Shown: positions 7,999 through 16,414, counted from the first letter of the stretch. The stretch is 26,016 bases of DNA from DATGZX01 sp035296965 (GCA_035296965.1 DATGZX010000034.1:1-26016), one strand, 5' to 3'. Translations and numbers: made by a program. Notes: generated by a model not told the origin, from the letters alone.

Positions 7999-8455
7999 GG
8001 CTTCAGAATCCTCACGTGACAAGGCGATCGTGAGCGCACCCTTTGGAACGAATTCCGTCGCTGGGATACTACTCAGTCAACACACCCCTGCTCGTATCCG
8101 CGCCCAATGCGCGCAGGCGCCGGACGTGCAAATGCAGTACGTGCCACAGGTGTTTCCGTACTATGCGGTGCGCATGATCCAGGGCAACAGTGCTGCTGGA
8201 CACCGCGAATTGCCGAGTCATTTCGCGCCGATGATGGCCGTCGCCCTGATAGTGCTGCGTGAGCCAAGGGTAGTGGACGCTGACTCCTAACAAGTAAAAC
8301 TGCTTTGTCCAGGGCATTGCCGGGTTCTCCCCAAGAGTTCCAAGAGTCCAAGAACACTTCAGGCCCGGCCTCCCTTACCGCTGTCACGTCCCAGGGAGCG
8401 TGAAAGAGAAGTGCGGAGATCGGGCCTGAAATCCGACTCGTGGACCGAGACAACC
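7999..8455. other. 457-bp intergenic break in the che cluster
   Basis: No convincing gene. On the minus strand an 82-codon frame (8069-8317) contains a segment that could be a helix-turn-helix (RREMTRQFAVSSSTVA), loosely like a decayed transposase or regulator, but it has no clear SD and a competing frame overlaps it. The break probably holds the promoter for the second half of the cluster, as the flanking genes lie on the same strand, but I find no good -35/-10 pair. A nested inverted repeat (8360-8430) follows the receptor gene. Confidence 0.4.
8360..8430 (-). terminator. Nested inverted repeat after the chemoreceptor gene
   Basis: TCAGGCCCG (8360-8368) and CGGGCCTGA (8422-8430) form a perfect 9-bp outer stem, with an inner CTCCC (8371-8375) / GGGAG (8395-8399) stem. 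It begins 25 bases beyond the receptor stop in the minus-strand transcript, where a terminator or mRNA-end structure would be expected. No run of T follows, so it is not a classical intrinsic terminator. Confidence 0.35.
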
Positions 8456-10666
8456 TTATCCTTTTTTCCCGACCCTCCCAGCGGCGGCCACGGGCTTTTT
8501 CCCACCTTGGCTCGTCGGTTTGCCCTGGGCATCGCCTTCGCTCTGGCCAGCATTGAACTCGCTAACCACTCCTTGAAGCTCCGCCGCCATGCGTGCAAGC
8601 TCCGCAGCCGCCTTCTGGCTGCTGCCGGCGCCTTCCGACGTGCTCCGGGCAGCTTGCGCCACCGACGTGATGTTCTGAGCGATTTCCGCCGTCCCCTTCG
8701 AGGTTTCCGCCACATTGCGGCTAATCTCGTTGGTGGTCGCGGTTTGTTCCTCGACGGCGCTGGCAATGCTGTTGGAAATGTCGTTGATTTGAGCGATCAC
8801 CGTGCTGATCTGGGCGATGGCCGAGACGGCGCCCTTGGTATCGCCTTGGATTGCTTCGATTTTCTGGCTGATGTCCTCGGTCGCCTTGGCGGTCTCCTTG
8901 GCCAATTCCTTGACTTCGTTGGCGACAACCGCGAATCCCTTGCCCGCCTCGCCGGCGCGAGCGGCCTCGATCGTGGCGTTCAAGGCCAGCAAGTTCGTCT
9001 GCTGAGCGATCGAGGTGATGACCTTGATGACCTTGCCGATCTCGGCGCTCGACTCGCCCAGCTTGCCGATGGTGGTGTTCGTGGACTCGGCCACCTTGAC
9101 AGCCCCCGTGGCCACTCTGGCGGCCTCGGTTGCGTTCTTGGCGATTTCCTTGATGCTGGCGCTCATTTCCTCGATGCCGGTAGCTACGGTCTGCGTGTTC
9201 TTGCTGACCTGCTCGGACGCCGCCGACACGACGTTGGCCTGGGCCGACGTCTCCTCGGCATTGGCGCTCATCTGCGTGCTCACCGCCGACAACTCCTCCG
9301 AAGCGGCTGCCATGGAGGCGGAATTCTCTGCGACTTTGGAGAGGACGACACGCAGGTTCTCTGTCATTTCCTTCTCGCGCTGTTGCATCGCGAGTTTATC
9401 GGTGATCACTTCCCAGGTGACCATCGCGCCCAGGTAGCTCTTGTTCTGGTCGTAAACCGGGCTGACCAGCAGGTTGAGCGTATCCTCGCCAAGCGAAATG
9501 TTCGCCTGGTGCGGCAGATTGCTCGGATCGGACAGGATCTTGCGCTGATATTCCGGCCGCTTGTGGAAGATATCGACCGACTGCCCGATGATCTGCTCCA
9601 CCTTGACTGGCAGCATCGATTCCAAGGTCTTCAGCGTCTTAGCCGAGGCCGGGTTCATATACTGAATCTTCAAATCCCGGTCGGCAAACATGATGTTAAT
9701 GGGCGCCTGCTCAAGCATGGAGGTCATGCGGCCGGCTTCGATTTTGAACTTGACAACCGCCGTGATATCGCTGGCGTACTTGACGACCTTGAATGGCCGG
9801 CCATTGAGATCGAGAATTGGATTATAGGAAGCCTGGATCCACACCTCACGGCCGCCCTTGGCAATGCGCTTGAACTCACCGGCCTGGAATTCACCCCGGC
9901 CCAGTTTCGCCCAGAACTCCTTGTACTCGTAGCTCTGGCGAAATGCCTCATCGACAAACATGCTGTGATGGCGCCCCTTGATCTCGTCCAGGGTATAGCC
10001 TAGGGTCTTGAGGAAATTCTCGTTGGCGTTCAGGATCGAGCCATCGAGGTTGAACTCGATGACGGCCATCGACTTGCCGATGGCGGCGACCTGGCCGGCC
10101 AGATCAGCGTACTGCTCTTGATCGAGCATTTCCTTCGATGGTTCCGTTTCGACGGGATTGTCTTTCCGCTGGTTGGGTTTGCCGTTGGGACGGCGAGTCA
10201 TCTGCGCCTGCATCTTGGGGTCCTTTCGTTGGTGCCCATTGGCACCGCGAGGGGATTGAGTGTTGACGATGTCTACAGCAAGGGGGGCGACCACCGCCAC
10301 CACCTCATCAATCAGTTCGAGAGCGACATCCAATGACTGCAAAACGGCGATCAGGTGCTCGGCGACCCGATCGAAATGCTTTTGCTCGATGGGCAAACTG
10401 GCATGGGCTTCCTTCATCGGCCGGCCCTTGTATTTTTCGGGTCCGCCCAGCGCTTGGCCGAAGAACTGCTTTGACCTCGCCTTGAGCCATTGCAGGTTGG
10501 TTTCGGCGAAGAAGGAGCGCAAGCTCCCGTCCGCCAGTACGCGTTCGTAGAATGCATCGACCAGGACGGCAATTGCCGGGGCGCCGCCCAGCCGCTCGTA
10601 CAACGAAGACGGTAGCCTGTGTTTCTTGGCGGGGGCCTTGGCTCTCGGCTTGGTGTCTTGGATCAC
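8456..10666 (-). CDS. Soluble chemoreceptor: truncated haemoglobin - PAS - PAS - MCP
   Basis: This 736-residue transducer should read a haem ligand such as O2 or NO and drive CheA. Residues about 20-135 are a group I truncated haemoglobin: LYERLGG, FYERVL with B10 Tyr40, ALGGPEKYKG, and proximal (F8) His88 in GRPMKEAH, by comparison with cyanobacterial GlbN. A basic linker (140-175) leads to PAS1 (about 185-305), PAS2 (about 315-425) and an MCP signalling domain (about 430-705) with the conserved hairpin tip around LLALNATIEAARAGEAGKGF. No membrane segment is visible, so it is cytoplasmic. GTG start (10664-10666), with AGAGGA 8 bases upstream. It lies 16 bases after the four-helix membrane protein gene. 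The C-terminus is Lys/Gly-rich with no CheR-binding pentapeptide. Confidence 0.93.
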   Translation of the reverse strand: MIQDTKPRAKAPAKKHRLPSSLYERLGGAPAIAVLVDAFYERVLADGSLRSFFAETNLQWLKARSKQFFGQALGGPEKYKGRPMKEAHASLPIEQKHFDRVAEHLIAVLQSLDVALELIDEVVAVVAPLAVDIVNTQSPRGANGHQRKDPKMQAQMTRRPNGKPNQRKDNPVETEPSKEMLDQEQYADLAGQVAAIGKSMAVIEFNLDGSILNANENFLKTLGYTLDEIKGRHHSMFVDEAFRQSYEYKEFWAKLGRGEFQAGEFKRIAKGGREVWIQASYNPILDLNGRPFKVVKYASDITAVVKFKIEAGRMTSMLEQAPINIMFADRDLKIQYMNPASAKTLKTLESMLPVKVEQIIGQSVDIFHKRPEYQRKILSDPSNLPHQANISLGEDTLNLLVSPVYDQNKSYLGAMVTWEVITDKLAMQQREKEMTENLRVVLSKVAENSASMAAASEELSAVSTQMSANAEETSAQANVVSAASEQVSKNTQTVATGIEEMSASIKEIAKNATEAARVATGAVKVAESTNTTIGKLGESSAEIGKVIKVITSIAQQTNLLALNATIEAARAGEAGKGFAVVANEVKELAKETAKATEDISQKIEAIQGDTKGAVSAIAQISTVIAQINDISNSIASAVEEQTATTNEISRNVAETSKGTAEIAQNITSVAQAARSTSEGAGSSQKAAAELARMAAELQGVVSEFNAGQSEGDAQGKPTSQGGKKPVAAAGRVGKKG

Positions 10667-10682
10667 TGGTGTTTCCTCTGGC

Positions 10683-11087
10683 TCAGACCATGAAAGCGGT
10701 TACATAGTTGAGAACCCGGAGCGCGCAAAATGCCATACCCAGATTGCGATGCAGGTTGCGCGTCTGGCTCAGATGGCCGGTCGCGATCGGGCCAGCGCTG
10801 GTTACCGCGTTGGCTGCAGGGGCCGCCGCCAAGCGCCTTCCCAGCGCCAACATGACTACGTAGAGAACCAGCACCGAGGTCGAGACGGTAGCGTGGAACC
10901 AGAGCAAAGGCTTGGTCTGGGTCGCCACGGTTTCCACCGCATGTCGCGTCAATTCAATGTAAAGAACCAGGGCCAGGTCGATGGCAAAGGCGCTGGTCAT
11001 CAGCTTCATGTGAATCTCGCGCCGACGGCGGAAATAGATGCCGACGGCCAGCATCAACAAGACAAGGGTCGATATCGCGTGCAGCAT
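10683..11087 (-). CDS. Four-helix membrane protein, DUF420/cytochrome b561-like
   Basis: A 134-residue integral membrane protein with about four hydrophobic helices (roughly 5-19, 31-47, 64-83, 115-132). Histidines lie near the helix ends (H26, H49, H65, H113), and FRRRREIHMKLM resembles DUF420-type proteins; this family assignment is from memory and is uncertain. Paired histidines in a four-helix bundle would suit haem binding, but this is inference. The ATG at 11085-11087 starts one base after the cheW stop, so translation is probably coupled, and the globin receptor gene follows after 16 bases. The context suggests a partner in redox or gas sensing, for example a membrane anchor, electron donor or haem-handling protein. 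Confidence 0.75.
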   Translation of the reverse strand: MLHAISTLVLLMLAVGIYFRRRREIHMKLMTSAFAIDLALVLYIELTRHAVETVATQTKPLLWFHATVSTSVLVLYVVMLALGRRLAAAPAANAVTSAGPIATGHLSQTRNLHRNLGMAFCALRVLNYVTAFMV

Positions 11088-11088
11088 G

Positions 11089-11532
11089 TCACACCTTGGG
11101 TTCCGAGTTCAGCTGGACCGCCCGTTCGGTGTCCAGCGTCAAGAGCAGCCGATTTTTGAGCTTGTACGAGCCGCGAATCAGTTCGCGGGCGACCCCGCGC
11201 AGCGTTTCCGGTGGGCGCTCGAAGCCGTCCGCGTCCATTTCCAGCACGTCGCCAATTTCGTCCACCAGCAGGCTCATGGGGCCGTCATCGGTGCGGACGA
11301 CGACGTTCATCGGCAGTTGGCCCTCCGGTCGGGGCTTCAGCTCCAGGCGGCGGCGCAGGTCGATGGCGGTGACGATCTGCCCGCGCAGATTGATCAGTCC
11401 TTGCACGACCGGAGAGGCGAGTGGCACCCGTGTCATCTCCTGGTAGCGAATCACTTCCTGGACCTTCTGGACCTCGACGCCGAAGAACAGGCCGTCCAGG
11501 TTAAACGTGCAGTATTGATTGCTGGTGGACAT
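11089..11532 (-). CDS. cheW: Chemotaxis coupling protein CheW
   Basis: CheW links CheA to chemoreceptors in the signalling array. The 147-residue product is a single CheW domain: YCTFNLDGLFFGVEVQKVQE at the N-terminus, then VPLASPVVQGLINLRGQIV, the most conserved stretch, then SLLVDEIGDVLEM. Two adjacent ATGs are possible (11535 and 11532). AAGGAG (11539-11544) is three bases from the first and six from the second, so the second is preferred. A strong hairpin sits just upstream of this SD. The gene follows cheA and is coupled to the four-helix membrane protein gene downstream. Confidence 0.95.
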   Translation of the reverse strand: MSTSNQYCTFNLDGLFFGVEVQKVQEVIRYQEMTRVPLASPVVQGLINLRGQIVTAIDLRRRLELKPRPEGQLPMNVVVRTDDGPMSLLVDEIGDVLEMDADGFERPPETLRGVARELIRGSYKLKNRLLLTLDTERAVQLNSEPKV

Positions 11533-11538
11533 CATGTG

Positions 11539-11569
11539 CTCCTTGGTGAGGCAGGCATTCCTGCCTGCC
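11539..11569 (-). promoter_or_regulatory. Stable hairpin immediately upstream of the cheW SD
   Basis: GGCAGGCA (11550-11557) and TGCCTGCC (11562-11569) form a perfect 8-bp stem with a 4-base loop. In the minus-strand transcript it ends five bases before the cheW SD AAGGAG (11539-11544). It could set the CheA:CheW ratio by mRNA processing or stability, or it may be one copy of a short dispersed GC-rich palindrome. The next base run is not T-rich, so termination is unlikely. Confidence 0.45.
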
Positions 11570-11613
11570 GCGGTCGAGGTAGGCTGGAATGAATGGCCCG
11601 CTAAGATTTCCGG

Positions 11614-13926
11614 TCAAACGGCCACAGCCGCCTCGAAAAAACTCGGGTCGACGCCGCGAATAATGCCGTGAACGTCGAGCAGATCCGTAACGCGTTGCTG
11701 AATGACGGCCGAGGCGATGATGCCCTCGCGCCGTGTCGCCCGCTGGACCTCCAGCGAAGTCTCGACAATGTCGAGAATGCGATCGACGACCAGGCCGACG
11801 CTGCGGCCATGATCGGAGTAAACCACAACTTGCATCAGGTCTCCGTGGTTGTCGCTTCCCTCGGCCGCGAGCACGCCCGACAAGCGGATCAGCGGCAGGA
11901 TCTGACCGCGATATTGAACGACCTCCTGGCTGTCGGCCATTTCGATATCGCTGTTCGGAATTTCCTCCAGGCGGGCAACCATCGACAACGGAATGGCCGC
12001 GCGCCGATCCTTGCCCACGCCCAAGAGTAAGAGCGTCTGGCTATCGCTCTTCTGGTCCGTTGACCTCTCGGCAAGGTCGGCCAGCGTACGGTCGCGGACC
12101 CCGGAAACCACGCCGGACTGCTGGGCGATGCCGAGCACGTCCAGAATCAGGGCTACCCTGCCGTCTCCCATGATGGTAGCGCCGGCAAACACGGGGATGC
12201 CCTTAAGGAGCTTGCCCAGCGGCTTGACCACGATCTCTTCGGTGTCGTTGATCCCCTCGACGACCAGGCCGAATTGGCGGTCGTCGGCGCGCAGCACGAC
12301 AATGTTTATCGTGTCGTTCGCGGCGCTGTTGGCCGTGCCTTCGTTGCCCAGTTCGTGGTTGAGGTAGACCAGCGGCAGAAGATTGCCGCGCAGCCGATAC
12401 ACCGGGGCGCCGTGGATGCGCTCGATTCCCTTCCTGGCCAGCTCGCCTTCCAGCCGCACCAGTTCGAGCAAACTGACCTGGGGAATGGCGAAACGGTCGC
12501 CGCTCGAGGTCACGATCAGAGCTGGAATGATTGCCAGGGTCAGGGGAATCTTGATCTTGAGCGTCGTGCCCTTGCCGGGTTGGCTTTGCAAGTCGACCGT
12601 ACCGCCGATCTTCTCAATGTTGGTTTTGACGACGTCCATGCCGACTCCACGACCGGAGACGTTCGTCACCTTTTCCGCGGTCGAGAAACCGGGAAGGAAA
12701 AGTAGATGGGTGGCTTCGCGGTCGGTCATGCGGGCCGCCTGCTCGTGGTTGATGAGGCCTCGCTCGAGCGCCTTGGCCTTGACGCGCTCGGTATTGACGC
12801 CGGCGCCGTCGTCGATAATCTCGATGTTGACCTGGCCCCCTTCATGAAAGGCGCGCAAAAGCAACGTGCCGGCGGCCGGCTTACCCCGCGCCACGCGCGT
12901 ATCCGATTTTTCGATGCCGTGGTCCACCGAGTTGCGCACGATGTGCGTGAGCGGGTCCTTGATCGCCTCGATGATCGTCTTGTCGAGTTCAGTCTCCTTG
13001 CCCTCCATTTCCAGGCGCACTTCCTTGCCGCAGGTGACGGCCAAGTCGCGCACGACGCGCGGAAAGCGATTCCAGATATTGCCGATTGGCTGCATGCGCG
13101 TCTTCATGACGCCTTCTTGCAGTTCGGTGGTGATTAGGTTGAGCCGCTGGGTGGTGCTCAGGAAGGTGGTATCCTTCTGCGTCGCGTTGAATTGCAGGAT
13201 TTGGTTGCGCGCGAGGACCAGCTCGCCCACGAGGTTCATGAGTTTGTCGAGCAGACTGACATCGACGCGGATGCTGGTGTCGGCGACCGCTACGCCCTTG
13301 GATTCCTGGAGCGTCGTGACGGCTTCGCGAATATCCTGCGTTTGCACTATCCCTTTTTCGACCAGGATCTCGCCCACGCGGAGCGGGTCGCCATCGATTT
13401 GCTGCTGAACGGCATCGAGAATTTCCTCGGGCTCCGCTTTGCCGGCGCGAACGAGCGCTTCTCCCAGACTTTGCGGAGCTTCGGGGAGCACAACTGCAGG
13501 GGAGGAGGCTTCGATGGCTGGAGAGGCAGGAGAAGCTTGCTGGGCTTCTTGCAGCCGCGTCAGCCGATCGATCAGCTCCCGATAGTCGCCGTCGCCGTCA
13601 CCGCCGGTGTTCTCGATGTTGGCAAGCATGACGCGAACCGCGTCGAGAAGGGCCAAGAGAGCGCTCGTCCGCTCGGGATCGAGCAGGAGCAGCCCGTCGC
13701 GCAAGCGACTGAGTAGACTCTCGCCGACGTGCGTGACCGACTCAAGTTTCGAGAAACCGAAGAACCCGCACGTACCCTTGATGGTATGAATCGTGCGAAA
13801 GACGCTGCTCAACCGATCGCGATTCTGGGGGTCTTTTTCCAGGGCCACTAGGTCCCGATCGAGTTGGTCAAGGTTCTCGTAGCTTTCAACCAAAAACTCC
13901 TTGACAACGGAATCAAGCTCAATCAT
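11614..13926 (-). CDS. cheA: Chemotaxis histidine kinase CheA with tandem CheW-like domains
   Basis: CheA autophosphorylates and passes phosphate to CheY and CheB. The 770 residues show an HPt (P1) domain with His47 in IHTIKGTCGFFGF, an acidic/Pro-Ala linker, a region at 153-208 with two LGEALVRAG / VGEILVEKG repeats resembling MshEN domains in place of a recognisable P2, the P3 dimerisation helix (about 222-290), the ATPase P4 with N-box HIVRNSVDHGIE (328-339), DDGAG (372-376) and GRGVGMDVV (425-433), then P5 (about 465-605) and a second CheW-like domain (about 635-765). The ATG at 13924-13926 has AGGA 8 bases upstream. It follows a CheX-like gene after 50 bases. Confidence 0.95.
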   Translation of the reverse strand: MIELDSVVKEFLVESYENLDQLDRDLVALEKDPQNRDRLSSVFRTIHTIKGTCGFFGFSKLESVTHVGESLLSRLRDGLLLLDPERTSALLALLDAVRVMLANIENTGGDGDGDYRELIDRLTRLQEAQQASPASPAIEASSPAVVLPEAPQSLGEALVRAGKAEPEEILDAVQQQIDGDPLRVGEILVEKGIVQTQDIREAVTTLQESKGVAVADTSIRVDVSLLDKLMNLVGELVLARNQILQFNATQKDTTFLSTTQRLNLITTELQEGVMKTRMQPIGNIWNRFPRVVRDLAVTCGKEVRLEMEGKETELDKTIIEAIKDPLTHIVRNSVDHGIEKSDTRVARGKPAAGTLLLRAFHEGGQVNIEIIDDGAGVNTERVKAKALERGLINHEQAARMTDREATHLLFLPGFSTAEKVTNVSGRGVGMDVVKTNIEKIGGTVDLQSQPGKGTTLKIKIPLTLAIIPALIVTSSGDRFAIPQVSLLELVRLEGELARKGIERIHGAPVYRLRGNLLPLVYLNHELGNEGTANSAANDTINIVVLRADDRQFGLVVEGINDTEEIVVKPLGKLLKGIPVFAGATIMGDGRVALILDVLGIAQQSGVVSGVRDRTLADLAERSTDQKSDSQTLLLLGVGKDRRAAIPLSMVARLEEIPNSDIEMADSQEVVQYRGQILPLIRLSGVLAAEGSDNHGDLMQVVVYSDHGRSVGLVVDRILDIVETSLEVQRATRREGIIASAVIQQRVTDLLDVHGIIRGVDPSFFEAAVAV

Positions 13927-13976
13927 CGTGCATTCCTGCTTTCTCAGAACAATGGATGCAGGGAGGACTGCAACAC

Positions 13977-14492
13977 CTATTTTCCGGGCACGCGCGCAGA
14001 ATAATTCTTGGCCGCGGCCAGTCGAAACCAGAAAACTCCTTCCTTCGACGTGTATTCCAGATATGCAATGGAGGGGCCTTTATCGGGTACCAACTCCAGG
14101 GGCCTTCCGCGGGCGACGGTCGGCAGGGACATCTGGGACTTGATGCGCCGCTTCTCCAGCTGGGCGACGATTTCTCCAGCGATTACATTGACCAGTTCAC
14201 CCGCCATGTCGCCCATGTCCGAGCTGTCAAAAGGAATCTCGAAACCGGTGAATTTCTGGGCAAGCCGGGGGGCGGTCTCCTCCGACAGGATCCATGACAG
14301 GGACCAGGGCACCTCACCGAGAAAAGAGATGATGCCGGCAATGCATGGCCCGTTGTGATGGTCCTGCCCGTTAGCCCTGGGGATTGGCTTTTCGCTAAAA
14401 AACGCGGCATATGTCTTGTCGAGAGACGCTTGCACAGCATCGATGATTGCCGGGGGCAAGGCGCTGTCATTGTTGGTGGCTGAGTTCGTCAT
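13977..14492 (-). CDS. CheX-like phosphatase (second copy)
   Basis: A 171-residue protein with the CheC/CheX phosphatase signature E99-L-V-N102 in MAGELVNVIAGEI, on the expected helix, after a segment IAGIISFLGEVPWSLSW. It probably dephosphorylates the adjacent receiver (14537-15028). I chose the ATG at 14490-14492; the longer frame up to 14654 lies inside the receiver gene. The SD is weak (AAAGAAA). Sequence similarity to the copy at 657-1139 is limited mostly to the signature, so the two may act on different receivers. It lies between the receiver gene (44-base gap) and cheA (50-base gap). Confidence 0.8.
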   Translation of the reverse strand: MTNSATNNDSALPPAIIDAVQASLDKTYAAFFSEKPIPRANGQDHHNGPCIAGIISFLGEVPWSLSWILSEETAPRLAQKFTGFEIPFDSSDMGDMAGELVNVIAGEIVAQLEKRRIKSQMSLPTVARGRPLELVPDKGPSIAYLEYTSKEGVFWFRLAAAKNYSARVPGK

Positions 14493-14536
14493 CCGTATTT
14501 CTTTCGTCGTTTGGGAATGTGCGGTGACTCGAGGCA

Positions 14537-15028
14537 TCAACTGAACATCTTGCCAAGCCAGCCGCCCGACGATTGCGGCTGCGACTGAGCGGCGTCTTGC
14601 TTCCTGTTCGCCTGGTCTTTGCGAAATCGAATCAACTGAGCTTTGTCTACACACTTCTTCAGCTTCCGCTGAAGTTCTTCGACGGTGAATGGTTTGGAGA
14701 TGAACGCATCAGCCCCCGCTTCATCAAGGGCAGCCTCAATCTTGCCCATGGTTTTTTCGCTGGTGACCATGACCAGAGGAATTGCCGGGTCGTCGTTGGT
14801 CCTCTCTAGTTTTCGAACCTCCTTGACGAAGTCGATGCCGGTCATGTTGGGCATGTTCCAATCCACGAAGGCAATGTCGATCTCATTGGCCTTCAGTTTG
14901 TCTAGAGCGACCTGGCCATCCTCCGCCTCGATGAATTCGAACTCCGCAAGCTTGGATTCGGTGAGCGATTTCATCACCATCTTTCGCATGACGCCGGAGT
15001 CGTCGATGACGAGTGCTTTGAGCTGCAT
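14537..15028 (-). CDS. cheY: CheY-like response regulator with C-terminal tail
   Basis: A receiver domain (about 1-125) followed by a tail of about 38 residues. Marks: ALVIDDSGVMRKM with D9 and D10, phospho-acceptor D56 in FVDWNMPNMTG, MVTSE, and FISKPFT with the conserved Lys-Pro. The tail is polar and basic and ends in SSGGWLGKMFS, an unusual glycine/aromatic end that might bind a partner or a membrane. The ATG at 15026-15028 has GGGGGA 7 bases upstream; the longer frame starts with TTG at 15043 and is less likely. It is the first gene of the chemosensory cluster, so the main promoter should lie just upstream. Confidence 0.92.
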   Translation of the reverse strand: MQLKALVIDDSGVMRKMVMKSLTESKLAEFEFIEAEDGQVALDKLKANEIDIAFVDWNMPNMTGIDFVKEVRKLERTNDDPAIPLVMVTSEKTMGKIEAALDEAGADAFISKPFTVEELQRKLKKCVDKAQLIRFRKDQANRKQDAAQSQPQSSGGWLGKMFS

Positions 15029-15682
15029 TGCAAAATCCCCCAATTGTCAATTACCGAACCGGTCGTACGTAGGGCGAAATTGCACTTGGACCGCGCGGCG
15101 AATCTATCCAACTTCAACTGTTGTCGAAGCAAACTCGAAAAACTTGATCTGTTTTTCCAAGTTCGTGCCGTTGTCATTGTTTCGTCTGTCGTTACAACCC
15201 GCGCTTCCGTATTTTTGCGACTTGCACCGCAAATCGTTCGGACTGTGCGTCTGGAGGTTGGCCAATAGCGGTAGTCGCACTTGATAAGTCTGGGCGCGCA
15301 ATTCCGGAACCGAACTCACCTCCCAAACAGTGCCTTCAGAAGGGGGCCTCCTGCGCCTTGGAGGCTGTCCCTCTGGTCCACGACAGCGAAAATAGAGATC
15401 GGAGTTCAGGAGACGCTCTGCTTCGTCGCCATGGCGCTCGGCTAAGGTCTGGTCTTCAAGGACGACGAGCACGACATGCTGGCCGAAGCAATGACTGCTC
15501 TCAACAAACCGACTGCGCTTGTGAGAGCGAACCCTGACCTCCGCTTCTCAGCCTCAAAATTCACGCTCCCCTTGTTTTTCGCGACTTTTGCCGACGATAC
15601 TGAGATGAGCGCGGCACGTCGATTCTCAAAATCTCGCATATACTTCCATCGGGCGCGAATTTAACCGGCGAGATTTGCAAAT
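15029..15682. other. 654-bp divergent intergenic region
   Basis: Separates the che cluster (minus) from the AlkD-like gene (plus). Several short frames occur on both strands, but none has a good SD or a recognisable protein. It must hold the promoters for both directions; I see only a TATACT (15639-15644) on the plus strand without a matching -35, and a GCCTCC (15346-15351) / GGAGGC (15360-15365) hairpin. Confidence 0.4.
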
Positions 15683-16387
15683 ATGGCTGAAGCCAAGGAG
15701 ATCGTCATCAAGACCGTCGAGGATGAGATAACGAGCCGGTTGGCCAGGCTGACCAGCCGCAGGGCCGCCGACCTGCGCAGCCTGCGCCGCGAGTACTCCA
15801 AACGCCTTGCCAAGGCGCCGGCCAAGGCGGTGATCGAATTGGCGTTGCGCCTTCTGGATCGACCGGGTTTCCAGCACCGGTTTCTGTCTTATGAATTGGT
15901 CGCTCACCATCGTGGGGCTCTGGGGAGCCTGCGTGCACGATTGTTATCGCGTTTTGGTCGCGGCATTGCCAGTTGGGAGGCGGTGGACTCGTATGCGTGC
16001 TACCTCGCCGGGCCGGCGTGGCGAGAGCGGCAGGTGCCGGACCGACTCATCCGGCGCTGGGCGGCCTCGGCGGATCGCTGGTGGCGGCGTGCGGCCCTGG
16101 TGAGCACCGTCCCGCTCAATAACAAGGCCCGCGGCGGCCAAGGCGATACGCAGCGAACTCTCGACATCTGCCGCATCCTGGTCAGAGATCGCGATGACAT
16201 GGTTGTAAAGTCCCTGTCGTGGGCCCTGCGCGAGCTGGCCAAGCGAGACGCCGGCGCAGCGAGCGCCTTCCTTGCGGAGCATCGAGTGAGCCTGGCCAGC
16301 AGGGTACTCCGCGAGGTAGGCAACAAGCTTGCCACGGGTCTGAAAAACCCACGAGGCTCGTCGCAGGCACAGTCGGTCTTGCGGTAG
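15683..16387 (+). CDS. AlkD-like DNA alkylation repair glycosylase
   Basis: AlkD enzymes excise positively charged N3- and N7-alkylpurines using a scaffold of HEAT-like repeats. The 234 residues match the usual length. Residues that align with the Bacillus cereus AlkD active site (from memory) are present: Trp98 and Asp102 in ASWEAVDSY, Arg136 in DRWWRRAAL, and Trp180 in SLSWALRELAKRD. The whole protein looks alpha-helical and basic. The ATG at 15683 has only a weak GAG-containing SD. The gene stands alone, facing away from the che cluster. Confidence 0.85.
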   Translation: MAEAKEIVIKTVEDEITSRLARLTSRRAADLRSLRREYSKRLAKAPAKAVIELALRLLDRPGFQHRFLSYELVAHHRGALGSLRARLLSRFGRGIASWEAVDSYACYLAGPAWRERQVPDRLIRRWAASADRWWRRAALVSTVPLNNKARGGQGDTQRTLDICRILVRDRDDMVVKSLSWALRELAKRDAGAASAFLAEHRVSLASRVLREVGNKLATGLKNPRGSSQAQSVLR

Positions 16388-16414
16388 GGGACGCTGATTG
16401 AACGGGTTTGATTC

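Noticed and set aside
8411..10003. 530-codon plus-strand frame opposite the chemoreceptor
   Set aside because: It lies antisense to the clear globin/MCP gene; the Leu/Asp/Gly-rich repetition is the mirror of the receptor's low-complexity coiled coil.
13977..14654. Longer N-terminus for the second CheX-like gene
   Set aside because: The extra 54 residues overlap the receiver gene and do not look like the family; the ATG at 14492 is the better start.
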